Assembly: GCF_012849215.1 (NCBI RefSeq)
Contig: NZ_CP051682.1
Location: forward strand, 248,001-312,000
Direction: 5' to 3'
Length of the DNA stretch: 64,000 bases
Source of the DNA: Mucilaginibacter robiniae
Lineage (GTDB): Bacteria; Bacteroidota; Bacteroidia; Sphingobacteriales; Sphingobacteriaceae
Positions 16,388-24,969 of this stretch are shown here, in pieces (within the stretch, counting starts at the first letter, position 1; each line of letters opens with the position of its first letter). The notes under the pieces are model-generated. The model did no database searches. It saw nothing but the letters and a program-made list of their open reading frames with translations, and had not been told where the DNA came from. The translations under genes were made by a program, and so were the position numbers.

Positions 16388-18285
16388 TATTTTACCGGAA
16401 TTTGCTTGGCTAACCAAGCAGCTACATCATTAGCTGCATTAAAATTCTGGTATTCAGGTGGCAGTTTACGGCCATCCACATACTCATTATAAAACCATGG
16501 GTCGCCCACAGCTAGTACCGTGCCTTTGCCATACTTAGCTGAGGCTACTACCACAAAGCCTTTATGCATCAGCTCAGGTTTGGCAGGCGGTGTTAGCGTA
16601 AATGTGCTGATTTCTTTAATGTAAACCTTTTTAGCTGTTTTAAATACAGCATTACCGGCCGGAATTTGCACTGCTCCCATTTCAAATTGTGAGCCTGTAA
16701 CATGGTTCTGGCTGTCCTCATTAAAGCGAATACCAAACTTGGTCATTAAAGTATTCAGGTGTTTAAACTCGGCATTTCCAGTATCATTGTTTAACACCAA
16801 CAGCGTGCCTCCGGCTTTTACCCATTCGCTAATGGCTTTTACATGTGCAGGCTCAATATATTTAGTATTAGGGTTTTCTTTTGGAATATCAGGATCTACA
16901 ATTACATAAACCGAAGCTTTTTTCAAATTACCAGCATCTGGCGCCTGGTATAATGTTTCAGTTTTGAAACCGTAGTTGTTAAAGATGTGTCCGAATACGG
17001 AAAAACCATTATTGACCTCTTCTTCCCATTTATAATGAGTCGGAATGGTTTTACCGGTAATATCCTTACGATGTTCATCATTGAAATAGCTATCCAATAA
17101 TACTACTTTCCCCTTGCCGGCTGATAAATTTGCTAAACGTTCTACCTCAACACTGGCCATGATAAAAGCCCCTACCCCTTTAGGATCGTTAGTGGCAATT
17201 TTCTCATGGATGTAGTACTCATAAGTACCATCACGATAAGGATTACCGCCTAACCCAGCTACGCTGCAAACTTTATTCAGGTTTACCTGGCCGTTAGCAT
17301 CTGTAGTAATAAATTCTTTGATGATGCCCCGGTAACCTGTTTGCGCTGCCTGCATAAAGCGTTGTGGCAGATAGCCTTCGCGGGCTCCTTTGGCTAATGC
17401 ATACACAAACATGCAAGAGGCTGAAGCTTCCAGATAGTTGCCTTTTTCAGCTCCTTTATCCAGCACCTGGTACCACACGCCTGACTTCTTATCCTGATAC
17501 TTTTCAATAGCTACAGCTAACCGGTTCAGAATAGCCAGCAATTGAGGCCGCTTAGGGTGATTTACCGGAAAGTCGTCCAATACATCTACCAGTGCCATGG
17601 CGTACCAGCCATCAGCACGGCCCCAAAAGTTTTGTGAAAGTCCGGTTTTTGGGTTTGCCCATTTCTCATTTTTGCTTTCATCCCAAGCATGGTACAGCAA
17701 TCCGGTTTTAGCATCACGGGCATTAGCTTCCATCAAAATAAACTGCTGAGCGATATCGTCAAAATCAGCATCGTCATGGAAAGCTTTAGCGTACTCGGCA
17801 TAAAATGGTTCGCCCATGTACAAGCCATCCAACCACATTTGGTTAACATATTTTTTTTTATGCCAAAATCCGCCTTCTGGTATGCGCGGCTGCGTTTTCA
17901 GTTGTTCGCGCAGCAGCGTAGCCGCTTTATAGTACTTTTCAGTTCCTAACACGTTATATAACGTCATGAGGCTGCGGCCGCTCAGTACATTATCTAAATT
18001 GTAATCTTCAGCTTTGTAAGTTCTGATGTTACCATCAGCAGTTACATAATGGTCTGCACAATGTTGTATGTATCTGAAATAACTGGCATCACCGGTTTGC
18101 AGCCACACATTTTTCATGCCTTGCCATACCACGCCTTGTTCGTAAGCCCAATGACCATTGCTGGCGGTATCTGGCCACAAATGCATAGCAGTAGCTGCCA
18201 TTCGCTGCGACCAGGTTTGTGTTTGCGCGTGGCACAAGCCTAAGTTCAAAAAAGATAATAATGCTATCAGAAAATATTTTTTCAT
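16387..18285 (-). CDS. GH105 unsaturated galacturonyl hydrolase fused to a C-terminal DUF4350-like domain
   Basis: The 632-residue protein carries a signal peptide (MKKYFLIALLSFLNLGLCHAQ). An (alpha/alpha)6-barrel of the GH88/GH105 type spans about residues 25-370. Typical segments are YNLDNVLSGRSLMTLY, VNQMWLDGLYMGEPFYAEY with the likely catalytic Asp, and WGRADGWYAMALVD. Such enzymes remove the unsaturated uronyl residue left by pectate or rhamnogalacturonan lyases. From about residue 385 a second domain follows (KVVLLDSYFNDEHRKD ... GTLLVLNNDTGN ... KYGKGTVLAVGDPWFYNEY) that resembles the GATase-like DUF4350 fold. It has no obvious catalytic residues, so it may bind or orient the substrate. 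It is the first gene of the second pectin run. Confidence 0.88.
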   Translation of the reverse strand: MKKYFLIALLSFLNLGLCHAQTQTWSQRMAATAMHLWPDTASNGHWAYEQGVVWQGMKNVWLQTGDASYFRYIQHCADHYVTADGNIRTYKAEDYNLDNVLSGRSLMTLYNVLGTEKYYKAATLLREQLKTQPRIPEGGFWHKKKYVNQMWLDGLYMGEPFYAEYAKAFHDDADFDDIAQQFILMEANARDAKTGLLYHAWDESKNEKWANPKTGLSQNFWGRADGWYAMALVDVLDDFPVNHPKRPQLLAILNRLAVAIEKYQDKKSGVWYQVLDKGAEKGNYLEASASCMFVYALAKGAREGYLPQRFMQAAQTGYRGIIKEFITTDANGQVNLNKVCSVAGLGGNPYRDGTYEYYIHEKIATNDPKGVGAFIMASVEVERLANLSAGKGKVVLLDSYFNDEHRKDITGKTIPTHYKWEEEVNNGFSVFGHIFNNYGFKTETLYQAPDAGNLKKASVYVIVDPDIPKENPNTKYIEPAHVKAISEWVKAGGTLLVLNNDTGNAEFKHLNTLMTKFGIRFNEDSQNHVTGSQFEMGAVQIPAGNAVFKTAKKVYIKEISTFTLTPPAKPELMHKGFVVVASAKYGKGTVLAVGDPWFYNEYVDGRKLPPEYQNFNAANDVAAWLAKQIPVK

Positions 18286-18624
18286 GTATAGATGCTATAG
18301 CTTTATAATTCAGTTACAAGGATAAATCTTAACCTTTACGACAATCCAACTATACAGTTATAAATGGTGCTTAGTGCAATTTTAACTATATTCTAAAGGT
18401 TTATCATCGGGTTTACCTGGAATAAATTATGCAATCGTTCCCGAAGTACTATTTACCGCTTATAGGTTAGTAATTGTTAGTTTATAATGGTTTTTACCAC
18501 CCGCAATAACCCTGTTTATCCATTGCTGCGGATGGTAAATATATACGGCTTTAATAAAACTCACTATCCTGCTGCTTCCTGATTGCTTATACCATCATGG
18601 CTTGCTCATCATTTTACAGCTACA
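18286..18624 (-). promoter_or_regulatory. Intergenic region with promoter of second pectin run and LacI-type half site
   Basis: A 339-bp gap breaks the pectin cluster into two runs. At 18429-18446 it holds ATGCAATCGTTCCCG, which matches the left half of the palindrome in front of SusC except for one base. It lies about 140 bp upstream of the GH105 start. No perfect -7/-33 pair was found. The rest shows no gene. Confidence 0.6.
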
Positions 18625-19632
18625 TTAATTCTTTTGCGGATTCCAGTGATCTTGTCCTGCTAATATATTTTGAACATTATAAAGCTTGGCTTCGTGTGCG
18701 GTAAGTTGGTGCGACCAGCTTACGCGTCCTTTTACATCAGCTCCTGGCCCTGTACTGCCATATTCAGCATAGTAAGCAGTTTTTTCCTTTTCGGGAAACA
18801 TAGCATCACCTTTCCATGGGTTCCATCCTTCGGCTATAATATGCGCACCCATTTGCGTACGGATATAAACTGTTTTGGCATATGGCCGCCACGGTCTGCC
18901 CAAAAACTGCTTTTGTACCGAAGTATCTGCTATCAATTTACAATCTAGCAGTACATAGCCATATTGCTGCTGCTGAGATGTTGCAGCGGCTGTAATATAA
19001 GAGCGATTCAGTAAACTTTTAATAGTACAGCTTTGAAAAACAGCGGTGGCTTCGCCAAAAATAAAATCGGTAGTGCCTTCAATGTAACAGCCTTCGTAAT
19101 ACTGCCGACTGTTGCTTGTAGCCATATAAAGGGTATCCTGATTACCCAGTAAACGGCAATTTTTGATAATACATTTGTCGCCTTCCACGTGCAAAGCAAC
19201 CGCTTGCCCAACTCTACCCGCATTATTTTCGATAGTCAGGTTTTCAGCACAAAAATCATTGCCTTGTACCAGCACGGTGTAAGAAGTAAAAGTGTTCATC
19301 TTTTCCTTACCCATAGCATCATGGCCACTGGGCACTGGCTTGCCAGAGTAATCATTATTGGTGATGATGGTGTTCTCTTTATCTTCACCTATTAATGTAA
19401 TATGTGTTTTCCAGCTTGGTATGACCAGCTTTTCATGATAAACCCCTTTTTTGATGTGAATGATTGCCTGCTGTTGCGATAAATCGCGCACAGCATTAAC
19501 AGCTTCCTGTATGGTTTTATATTTACCGCTGCCATCTTGCGCCACAGTAAGCTGTACAGGGGTGGTTACAGGCTGAGCAACTGCCCTACCCACTACTAAA
19601 ATCCAGCCAAAAAGTACAAATAACTTCTTCAT
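18625..19632 (-). CDS. Pectinesterase (CE8)
   Basis: A 335-residue pectin methylesterase that releases methanol from methyl-galacturonate units and prepares pectin for GH28 and PL10 enzymes. A signal peptide (MKKLFVLFGWILVVGRAVAQ) indicates export. All catalytic blocks of the family are intact: GVYHEKL, GQAVALHVEGD, GNQDTLYMATS, GTTDFIFGEATAVF and FLGRPWRPYAKT, supplying the oxyanion Gln, the two catalytic Asp and the substrate-binding Arg. It is encoded 12 bp downstream of a GH28 gene and appears to be the last gene of the SusC-led run. Confidence 0.93.
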   Translation of the reverse strand: MKKLFVLFGWILVVGRAVAQPVTTPVQLTVAQDGSGKYKTIQEAVNAVRDLSQQQAIIHIKKGVYHEKLVIPSWKTHITLIGEDKENTIITNNDYSGKPVPSGHDAMGKEKMNTFTSYTVLVQGNDFCAENLTIENNAGRVGQAVALHVEGDKCIIKNCRLLGNQDTLYMATSNSRQYYEGCYIEGTTDFIFGEATAVFQSCTIKSLLNRSYITAAATSQQQQYGYVLLDCKLIADTSVQKQFLGRPWRPYAKTVYIRTQMGAHIIAEGWNPWKGDAMFPEKEKTAYYAEYGSTGPGADVKGRVSWSHQLTAHEAKLYNVQNILAGQDHWNPQKN

Positions 19633-19644
19633 TATAGTGTTCGT

Positions 19645-21303
19645 TTATTTAGCTGCTACCAGGGCCTTATCATCAGCACCGCGTTTAAACTCTACTTTGG
19701 TTTTGGCTTTAGAGGCATCCGTGTTCAGCACCTTTATCTGGCCAGATTTGCTACCACTAATGCTAAATAATAAGTTGGTGTTAGTACCATATTTTAAACC
19801 ATCAAAAGTTACCTCACTACTGTTGCTGATGTTTACCAATGGTTCTGTGTTTTTACTTTCCACATAAACATTGCGAAGGGTTACATCCTTACCTTCAATA
19901 ATATTAATGCCTTTATTGGTTTTCAGCACAATATTATCCAGATGAATACCTTTAATGCTCATTTCCGGCAAGCCGCGAATCAGTAAGCCATTATCAGCAC
20001 CATTGCATACTACATGACTTACATAAAAATCACGGAATTGTGGAGTTGCTTCTGTAACTGCCGGTATTTTAGAGTTATCGACTGTTTCTTCTTCCGATGG
20101 CGACTTACCTGAGTAGTACATATCAAACAAAATGGCATCATGCAGTATATCACGCATAGCGATGTTTTTGATGTAGATTTTTTCAACCACACCGCCGCGA
20201 CCGCGAGTAGTTTTAAAACGCAGACCAATATCGGTACCAATAAAAGTACAATCAGATACAAAGATATTGCGTGCTCCGCCCGACATTTCACTGCCAATTA
20301 CAAAACCGCCATGTGCGCGGTATACTACGTTATTACGCACAATCATATTTTCGGTAGGTTTACCACGGCGGCGGCCTTCTTCATCACGACCCGATTTCAC
20401 ACAAATGCCATCATCGCCAGCATCAAACGTGCTGCCTTCAATAAGTATATTCTTACAAGATTCTACGTCAATAGCGTCTCCATTTTGAGCGTTCCACGGA
20501 TTACGTACTCTTACATTGCGTAAGGTTAAATCTTCACACAATAAAGTATGTAAACACCAAGCTGGAGAATTCTGGAAGGTAGTGCCTTGCAATAACACCT
20601 TTTTGCAATTAGTTAATACCAGCATGTTGGGCCTGAAAAAGTCTTTCATCGGTTCAACATCTTTTACGGATGAACCTGGTTTGATATAGCCAGCCTCTGG
20701 AGTAGTTAAACCTTTTTGGTAACTAGCCGAAGGATACCAGCTTTTACCATTTTCACTTACCATACCACCTGAAGCTACCAAAGCTTTCCACTCATCTGCC
20801 GTTAACCGATCTTTGCCTATGGCCCGCCAAACTTCACCATGCCCGTCAATAATACCATCACCAGTGATAGCTATATTTTGCAGGTTAGTGCCCGATATAG
20901 GTGATTGGTTACGGTATGATGCATGGCCTTCCCAATTACCCTCCACTAAGTGGTACTGGCTTTTATCATCAGTAAACTGTACCAGCGCAGCACGGTCAAT
21001 ATGCAAGTTTACATTGCTTTTTAACTCAATAGGTCCGGTAAGCCATAAACCTGCAGGCACTAACACTACACCACCGCCTTTGGCACTACAAGCCATAATA
21101 GCTTTGTTTATGCTTTGTGTATTTAGCGTAAGCCCATCAGGTTTAGCGCCATAATGCGTAATATTTATGGTATCTTTCTTGAATGTTGGCGTACTCACTT
21201 TCGGTAAATTGCTCCAGGAGTAAGCTGTATTTTGTGCAGAAGCATAATTAAACATGCCAGCAAACAAGGTGGCTGCAACTGCAACTTTTTTAAAGTCTAT
21301 CAT
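19645..21303 (-). CDS. Polygalacturonase, glycoside hydrolase family 28
   Basis: The 552-residue protein has a signal peptide (MIDFKKVAVAATLFAGMFNYASAQ) and a right-handed beta-helix of the GH28 exo-polygalacturonase type. The family motifs appear in order between roughly residues 270 and 360: NGDAIDV (first catalytic Asp), GDDGICVKSG (Asp pair), AHGGFVIGSEMSGG (conserved His) and LRFKTTRGRGG (substrate-binding Arg/Lys). It hydrolyses galacturonan chains, probably from the non-reducing end, in the periplasm or on the surface. It sits between two pectinesterase genes, consistent with demethylation preceding cleavage. Confidence 0.93.
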   Translation of the reverse strand: MIDFKKVAVAATLFAGMFNYASAQNTAYSWSNLPKVSTPTFKKDTINITHYGAKPDGLTLNTQSINKAIMACSAKGGGVVLVPAGLWLTGPIELKSNVNLHIDRAALVQFTDDKSQYHLVEGNWEGHASYRNQSPISGTNLQNIAITGDGIIDGHGEVWRAIGKDRLTADEWKALVASGGMVSENGKSWYPSASYQKGLTTPEAGYIKPGSSVKDVEPMKDFFRPNMLVLTNCKKVLLQGTTFQNSPAWCLHTLLCEDLTLRNVRVRNPWNAQNGDAIDVESCKNILIEGSTFDAGDDGICVKSGRDEEGRRRGKPTENMIVRNNVVYRAHGGFVIGSEMSGGARNIFVSDCTFIGTDIGLRFKTTRGRGGVVEKIYIKNIAMRDILHDAILFDMYYSGKSPSEEETVDNSKIPAVTEATPQFRDFYVSHVVCNGADNGLLIRGLPEMSIKGIHLDNIVLKTNKGINIIEGKDVTLRNVYVESKNTEPLVNISNSSEVTFDGLKYGTNTNLLFSISGSKSGQIKVLNTDASKAKTKVEFKRGADDKALVAAK

Positions 21304-21333
21304 ATCGGTACTGTTTTCTACTAAATAAAGGTT

Positions 21334-22299
21334 TTATTGTTTTAAAGGGTTCCAGTGGTCTGGTCCGCTTAAAATATTATTAATCGTAAAAGCTTTAGCT
21401 TCATCACTCGTAAGCTGATGCACCCATGGCACACGGTTTTGCAAAGCTGCACCAGGGCCAGTACATTGGTATTCAGCAAAACGAGCTGTTTTTTCGTTGG
21501 CTGCGTTTTTCCAATTGTTCCAGCCTGCCGGTAAAATATGCGGTCCAATATTGCAATGAATATAAGTAACACTGGCATACGGCCTCCAAGGTCTGCCAAG
21601 TGATACACTGTTCAAGCCAGTATCAGCTGTTAAAGTACAATGCATAAAAACAAAACCATAAGCATGGTTTTGCGGAGTAGATGCGGCCGTAATATGCGAG
21701 TTTTTTTTACTATGTAAGGTACAATTTTGAAATAGCACGGTTGCTGGTCCGAAAATAAAGTCGGTAGTACCTTCAATATAGCAGTTTTTATAATATTGGT
21801 GGCTATCCGGATTACTGCAAAACAGCACATCCTGAAAGCCTTTGAAATTACAATTATCAAATACCAGCTTATCACCATAAGCATAAACGGCTACGGCTTG
21901 CCCGGCGCTGAATCCTGCATTATTTTGAAAGGTCAGATTGGAAGCTTTGAAGTTATCTGCATTCTCAAAAAAGGAAGCAGAAGTGTAGGTGTTTATAGTA
22001 TCACCTTGAGGGCTGATAGTGCCTGTATGATTGTTATAAGTCAGTATCGTACGATCTTTATCTTCACCGGTAAGTGTTATATAACTTTTACCTTCCGGCA
22101 AAAACAGCCGCTCCTGATAAATACCTTTTTTCACATAAATTTCTACCGGCTTTGTGTTATGTGCCGGCACAGCATCAAACGCAGCCTGAACTGTTGTGTA
22201 ATTACCACTTCCATCCTGTGCTACAACTATGCGCTTGGGCAAGGCTATAGCCTGTATAACCAATAATTCAAGCGTCAATACAATACCTAAAAACTTCAT
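21334..22299 (-). CDS. Pectinesterase (CE8), second copy
   Basis: A 321-residue pectin methylesterase with signal peptide (MKFLGIVLTLELLVIQAIA). Catalytic blocks are GIYQERL, GQAVAVYAYGD, GFQDVLFCSNPD, GTTDFIFGPATVLF and SLGRPWRPYASV. The second block has QDVLF rather than QDTLY, which keeps the Asp. The start overlaps the CE12 stop codon by four bases (ATGA), indicating translational coupling. It is clearly a paralog of the pectinesterase at 18625-19632 and may differ in methylation pattern preference or location. Confidence 0.92.
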   Translation of the reverse strand: MKFLGIVLTLELLVIQAIALPKRIVVAQDGSGNYTTVQAAFDAVPAHNTKPVEIYVKKGIYQERLFLPEGKSYITLTGEDKDRTILTYNNHTGTISPQGDTINTYTSASFFENADNFKASNLTFQNNAGFSAGQAVAVYAYGDKLVFDNCNFKGFQDVLFCSNPDSHQYYKNCYIEGTTDFIFGPATVLFQNCTLHSKKNSHITAASTPQNHAYGFVFMHCTLTADTGLNSVSLGRPWRPYASVTYIHCNIGPHILPAGWNNWKNAANEKTARFAEYQCTGPGAALQNRVPWVHQLTSDEAKAFTINNILSGPDHWNPLKQ

Positions 22300-23072
22300 T
22301 TAATAATTACTGATTTAGGTTTCACAATATGCTCAGCCAAATCGGGTTGTACTTTCCTGATTTCGGCCAATACTAGTTCGGCCACTTTACGCGCGCCTAG
22401 CTCACTGAAGTGTGTATCATCTTGCTTACCATCAGGGTAATTGGGATGCTCGCCAGGAGTTAGATGATTAAATAAAAGTTTAGAAGTTTCTGGTCCATAC
22501 TGATGCAACATATCCATGCTAAGCTTATCCAAATCAATCAGGGTAATATTGTTTTTTGCAGCTACATCACGTACCAGCTGTGCGTAAACAGTATGCGTAT
22601 CTTCAATTTTACCACCAGCATCAAACTTACGCCGGGCTACTGGGGTCAATAAAATGGGGATAGCTTTTTTACTACGCACCTCATTAACAAAGCGGTTTAA
22701 GTTAGCGGTAAACTCACTTTCGGTAGCATAACTGGCTTTGGTTTTCACCTCATCATTATGCCCGAACTGAATCAGCACATAATCGCCAGCTTGTACATGG
22801 TCAGCTACAGGCTGCCACAAACCTTCGGTAATAAACGTCTTGGTGCTGCGACCATTTCTGGCCCGGTTATCTATTGTTACGGTAGAATCCATGAAAGCCA
22901 CGAAGGGCATCCCCCACCCGGTTTCAGGATAAGCTTTTTTTTCTTTAACCGACATCGTAGAATCGCCAATCAGGTAAACGGTAATATGTTTCGGAGGAAA
23001 CGTAAAAGCCGTTAGCACCAACAACGTAAAAGCTAAACACGATAAACTATATTTTTTCAAAAACCACTTCAT
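22296..23072 (-). CDS. Rhamnogalacturonan/pectin acetylesterase (CE12, SGNH hydrolase)
   Basis: The 258-residue enzyme (ATG at 23072 chosen for its signal peptide MKWFLKKYSLSCLAFTLLVL) removes acetyl groups from pectic polymers. SGNH blocks are complete: LIGDSTMS with the nucleophilic Ser, the Gly/Asn oxyanion residues in ARNGRSTKTF and FGHNDEV, and the Asp-His pair in DDTHFSELGARKVAEL. It precedes a pectinesterase with a 4-base overlap and follows SusD by about 100 bp. An exported location is expected. The family has both rhamnogalacturonan and xylan members; the neighbourhood favours pectin. Confidence 0.9.
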   Translation of the reverse strand: MKWFLKKYSLSCLAFTLLVLTAFTFPPKHITVYLIGDSTMSVKEKKAYPETGWGMPFVAFMDSTVTIDNRARNGRSTKTFITEGLWQPVADHVQAGDYVLIQFGHNDEVKTKASYATESEFTANLNRFVNEVRSKKAIPILLTPVARRKFDAGGKIEDTHTVYAQLVRDVAAKNNITLIDLDKLSMDMLHQYGPETSKLLFNHLTPGEHPNYPDGKQDDTHFSELGARKVAELVLAEIRKVQPDLAEHIVKPKSVIIK

Positions 23073-23175
23073 AAATATTATACACCTTAATCGCAACTCA
23101 TTATTTAAAGGTCATGCATGCTAACATAAATTATATGGCTAAGATTACCAACATGGCAATCTTAGCCGTACCAGA

Positions 23176-24948
23176 TTAATAACCAGGGTTCTGTACCAGC
23201 GATGGGTTAGATTGCATAGTCGGTAATGGTATTGGCAATAGTTCACCATGATTAGGTGTAAACAATTGCGCCACGTTGGTGATGTAACTTGTACTTAATG
23301 AACTTACCCAATTTACTTTAGTATTGTTGGTTGGCGTAGCCGCTGGCGTGGCTGTGTACAGCGAATTACCATAAACCAACGTTTGTGAACTATTCAAATA
23401 ATACATGGATTGTGGCAGGTTAGCATAAGGCGCCTGTCTGTTCAACATCAAGGTTAAATTTGCCCGGGTTTTAGTGATTACGCTGTTTAGCAAATTCCAT
23501 CGAATCAAATCATATTTACGGATACCTTCACCGCCAAACTCAAATGAACGTTCATTAACAATAGCGTTAAAGAAGGCATCGTGCGTAGTAGGCGTAGTAC
23601 CAATCAAAGATGAGTTACCACTAAACCCACGGGTACGAACTTCATTAAAGGCATTAATAGCAGCAGAAGTTGGCCCATTGTTCAGTTCGTTATCGGTTTC
23701 GGCAAACATCAGCAGAACGTCAGAGAAACGAAGGATAGGCCAGTTGATGCCAAAGTACTGAGCCGCTGAAGTTGTCGAGATAGATGGATTAGTAATCCAA
23801 TCACGTCTGAATTTGCCGCTGCAAGCGCTGGTAAGTTTTTGCAGCACTTTTGTACCATCGGCATTGGTAAAATAAGTAGCAACAGTCACATCACGGCGGG
23901 CATCGTTCTGATCGAAAGCATAAAAGTAAGTAGGCACCACCAGCAAGGCCGAGCTACCTAAGTTATTTACCCTAGGCCCATCATAATAGCCCAGTTTACT
24001 ATCGGCAGCCGAGGCACCGCCACCCATAGCTACTTCAAACATAATTTCATAAGTAGGATCAAGCGTATGCGCATCTACGTAATTTTTAAACAGGTTTTGA
24101 AAGCTAGTGTTCAACGTATGCTGCTCACGATGCTGCATTAAATCAGCACACTCATCGTGGGCAATCTGGTAATATTTTAAATAATCGGCATCCCGCTCCA
24201 TCTGGCTGGATGTATTACGTAATGAATAACCACCCCGAAATAAGGCTATACGAGCCCGCAACCCCTTAACCGCTCCTTTAGTAATACGCTCATCACGTGT
24301 ACTTACCTCGGTGCGCCAAGGCACTAATGTTTCGGCGGTTAGTAAATCACCTAGTATTTGCTCGTAAATAGTATTACGGTTAGCACGGGTTAAATACAAA
24401 GTGGACTGATCTGCCGAAGGAATGAAAGAAGCTGGTACATCGCCCCAGTTGCGAATCAGTTCAAAATAAAACTGTGCACGCAAGGTAAGCGCCTCACCAT
24501 ACAAACGTTTCAAAGCAGCTTGATCGCTTGTACTGCCGCTGGTATAAGCCCCCATCTGCGGAATGTATTTAATACAATTGTTAGCTCGCTCAATACCTGA
24601 GTACAAGTTTTCCCACGGCGATTCAATTTGCGCGTTGTTAGGTGTTGCCCCGTAACGCGCAATATCCCGGCGGTCATTATCCGGCGCGCTGCTGTTGGCC
24701 GGGCCTAACATCTCATCCTGATCAACTGTGAAGTACAAACTTAAACGGGTACCATAGCCGGCATCACCAGCCAGTCTGGAATAAACGCCCAATACTGTTT
24801 CTGTAGCATTCGCTACATTGCTAAAAGCATCTTCAGTACCAATAGAAGCTACTGGCTTTTCATCTAAATATTTTTTACAAGAAGTAACCGAGCCGGCAGT
24901 AAGTACTACTGCCATTACAAGCACACGGTATATATATCTTTTTTTCAT
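23176..24948 (-). CDS. SusD/RagB-type outer membrane lipoprotein
   Basis: This 590-residue lipoprotein is the surface glycan-binding lid of a SusCD importer. The N-terminal signal ends in a lipobox (GSVTSC, Cys24) followed by KKYLDEKPVASIGTEDAF, typical of the family. TPR-like helices (ALTLRAQFYFELIRNWGDVP, ARIALFRGGYSL) and the C-terminal RSFEFGGEGIRKYDLIRWNLL segment follow the SusD pattern. It lies 21 bp downstream of the SusC gene. By context it should bind pectic oligosaccharides. Confidence 0.95.
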   Translation of the reverse strand: MKKRYIYRVLVMAVVLTAGSVTSCKKYLDEKPVASIGTEDAFSNVANATETVLGVYSRLAGDAGYGTRLSLYFTVDQDEMLGPANSSAPDNDRRDIARYGATPNNAQIESPWENLYSGIERANNCIKYIPQMGAYTSGSTSDQAALKRLYGEALTLRAQFYFELIRNWGDVPASFIPSADQSTLYLTRANRNTIYEQILGDLLTAETLVPWRTEVSTRDERITKGAVKGLRARIALFRGGYSLRNTSSQMERDADYLKYYQIAHDECADLMQHREQHTLNTSFQNLFKNYVDAHTLDPTYEIMFEVAMGGGASAADSKLGYYDGPRVNNLGSSALLVVPTYFYAFDQNDARRDVTVATYFTNADGTKVLQKLTSACSGKFRRDWITNPSISTTSAAQYFGINWPILRFSDVLLMFAETDNELNNGPTSAAINAFNEVRTRGFSGNSSLIGTTPTTHDAFFNAIVNERSFEFGGEGIRKYDLIRWNLLNSVITKTRANLTLMLNRQAPYANLPQSMYYLNSSQTLVYGNSLYTATPAATPTNNTKVNWVSSLSTSYITNVAQLFTPNHGELLPIPLPTMQSNPSLVQNPGY

Positions 24949-24969
24949 GATGTTACTTTTTAATTAGGT

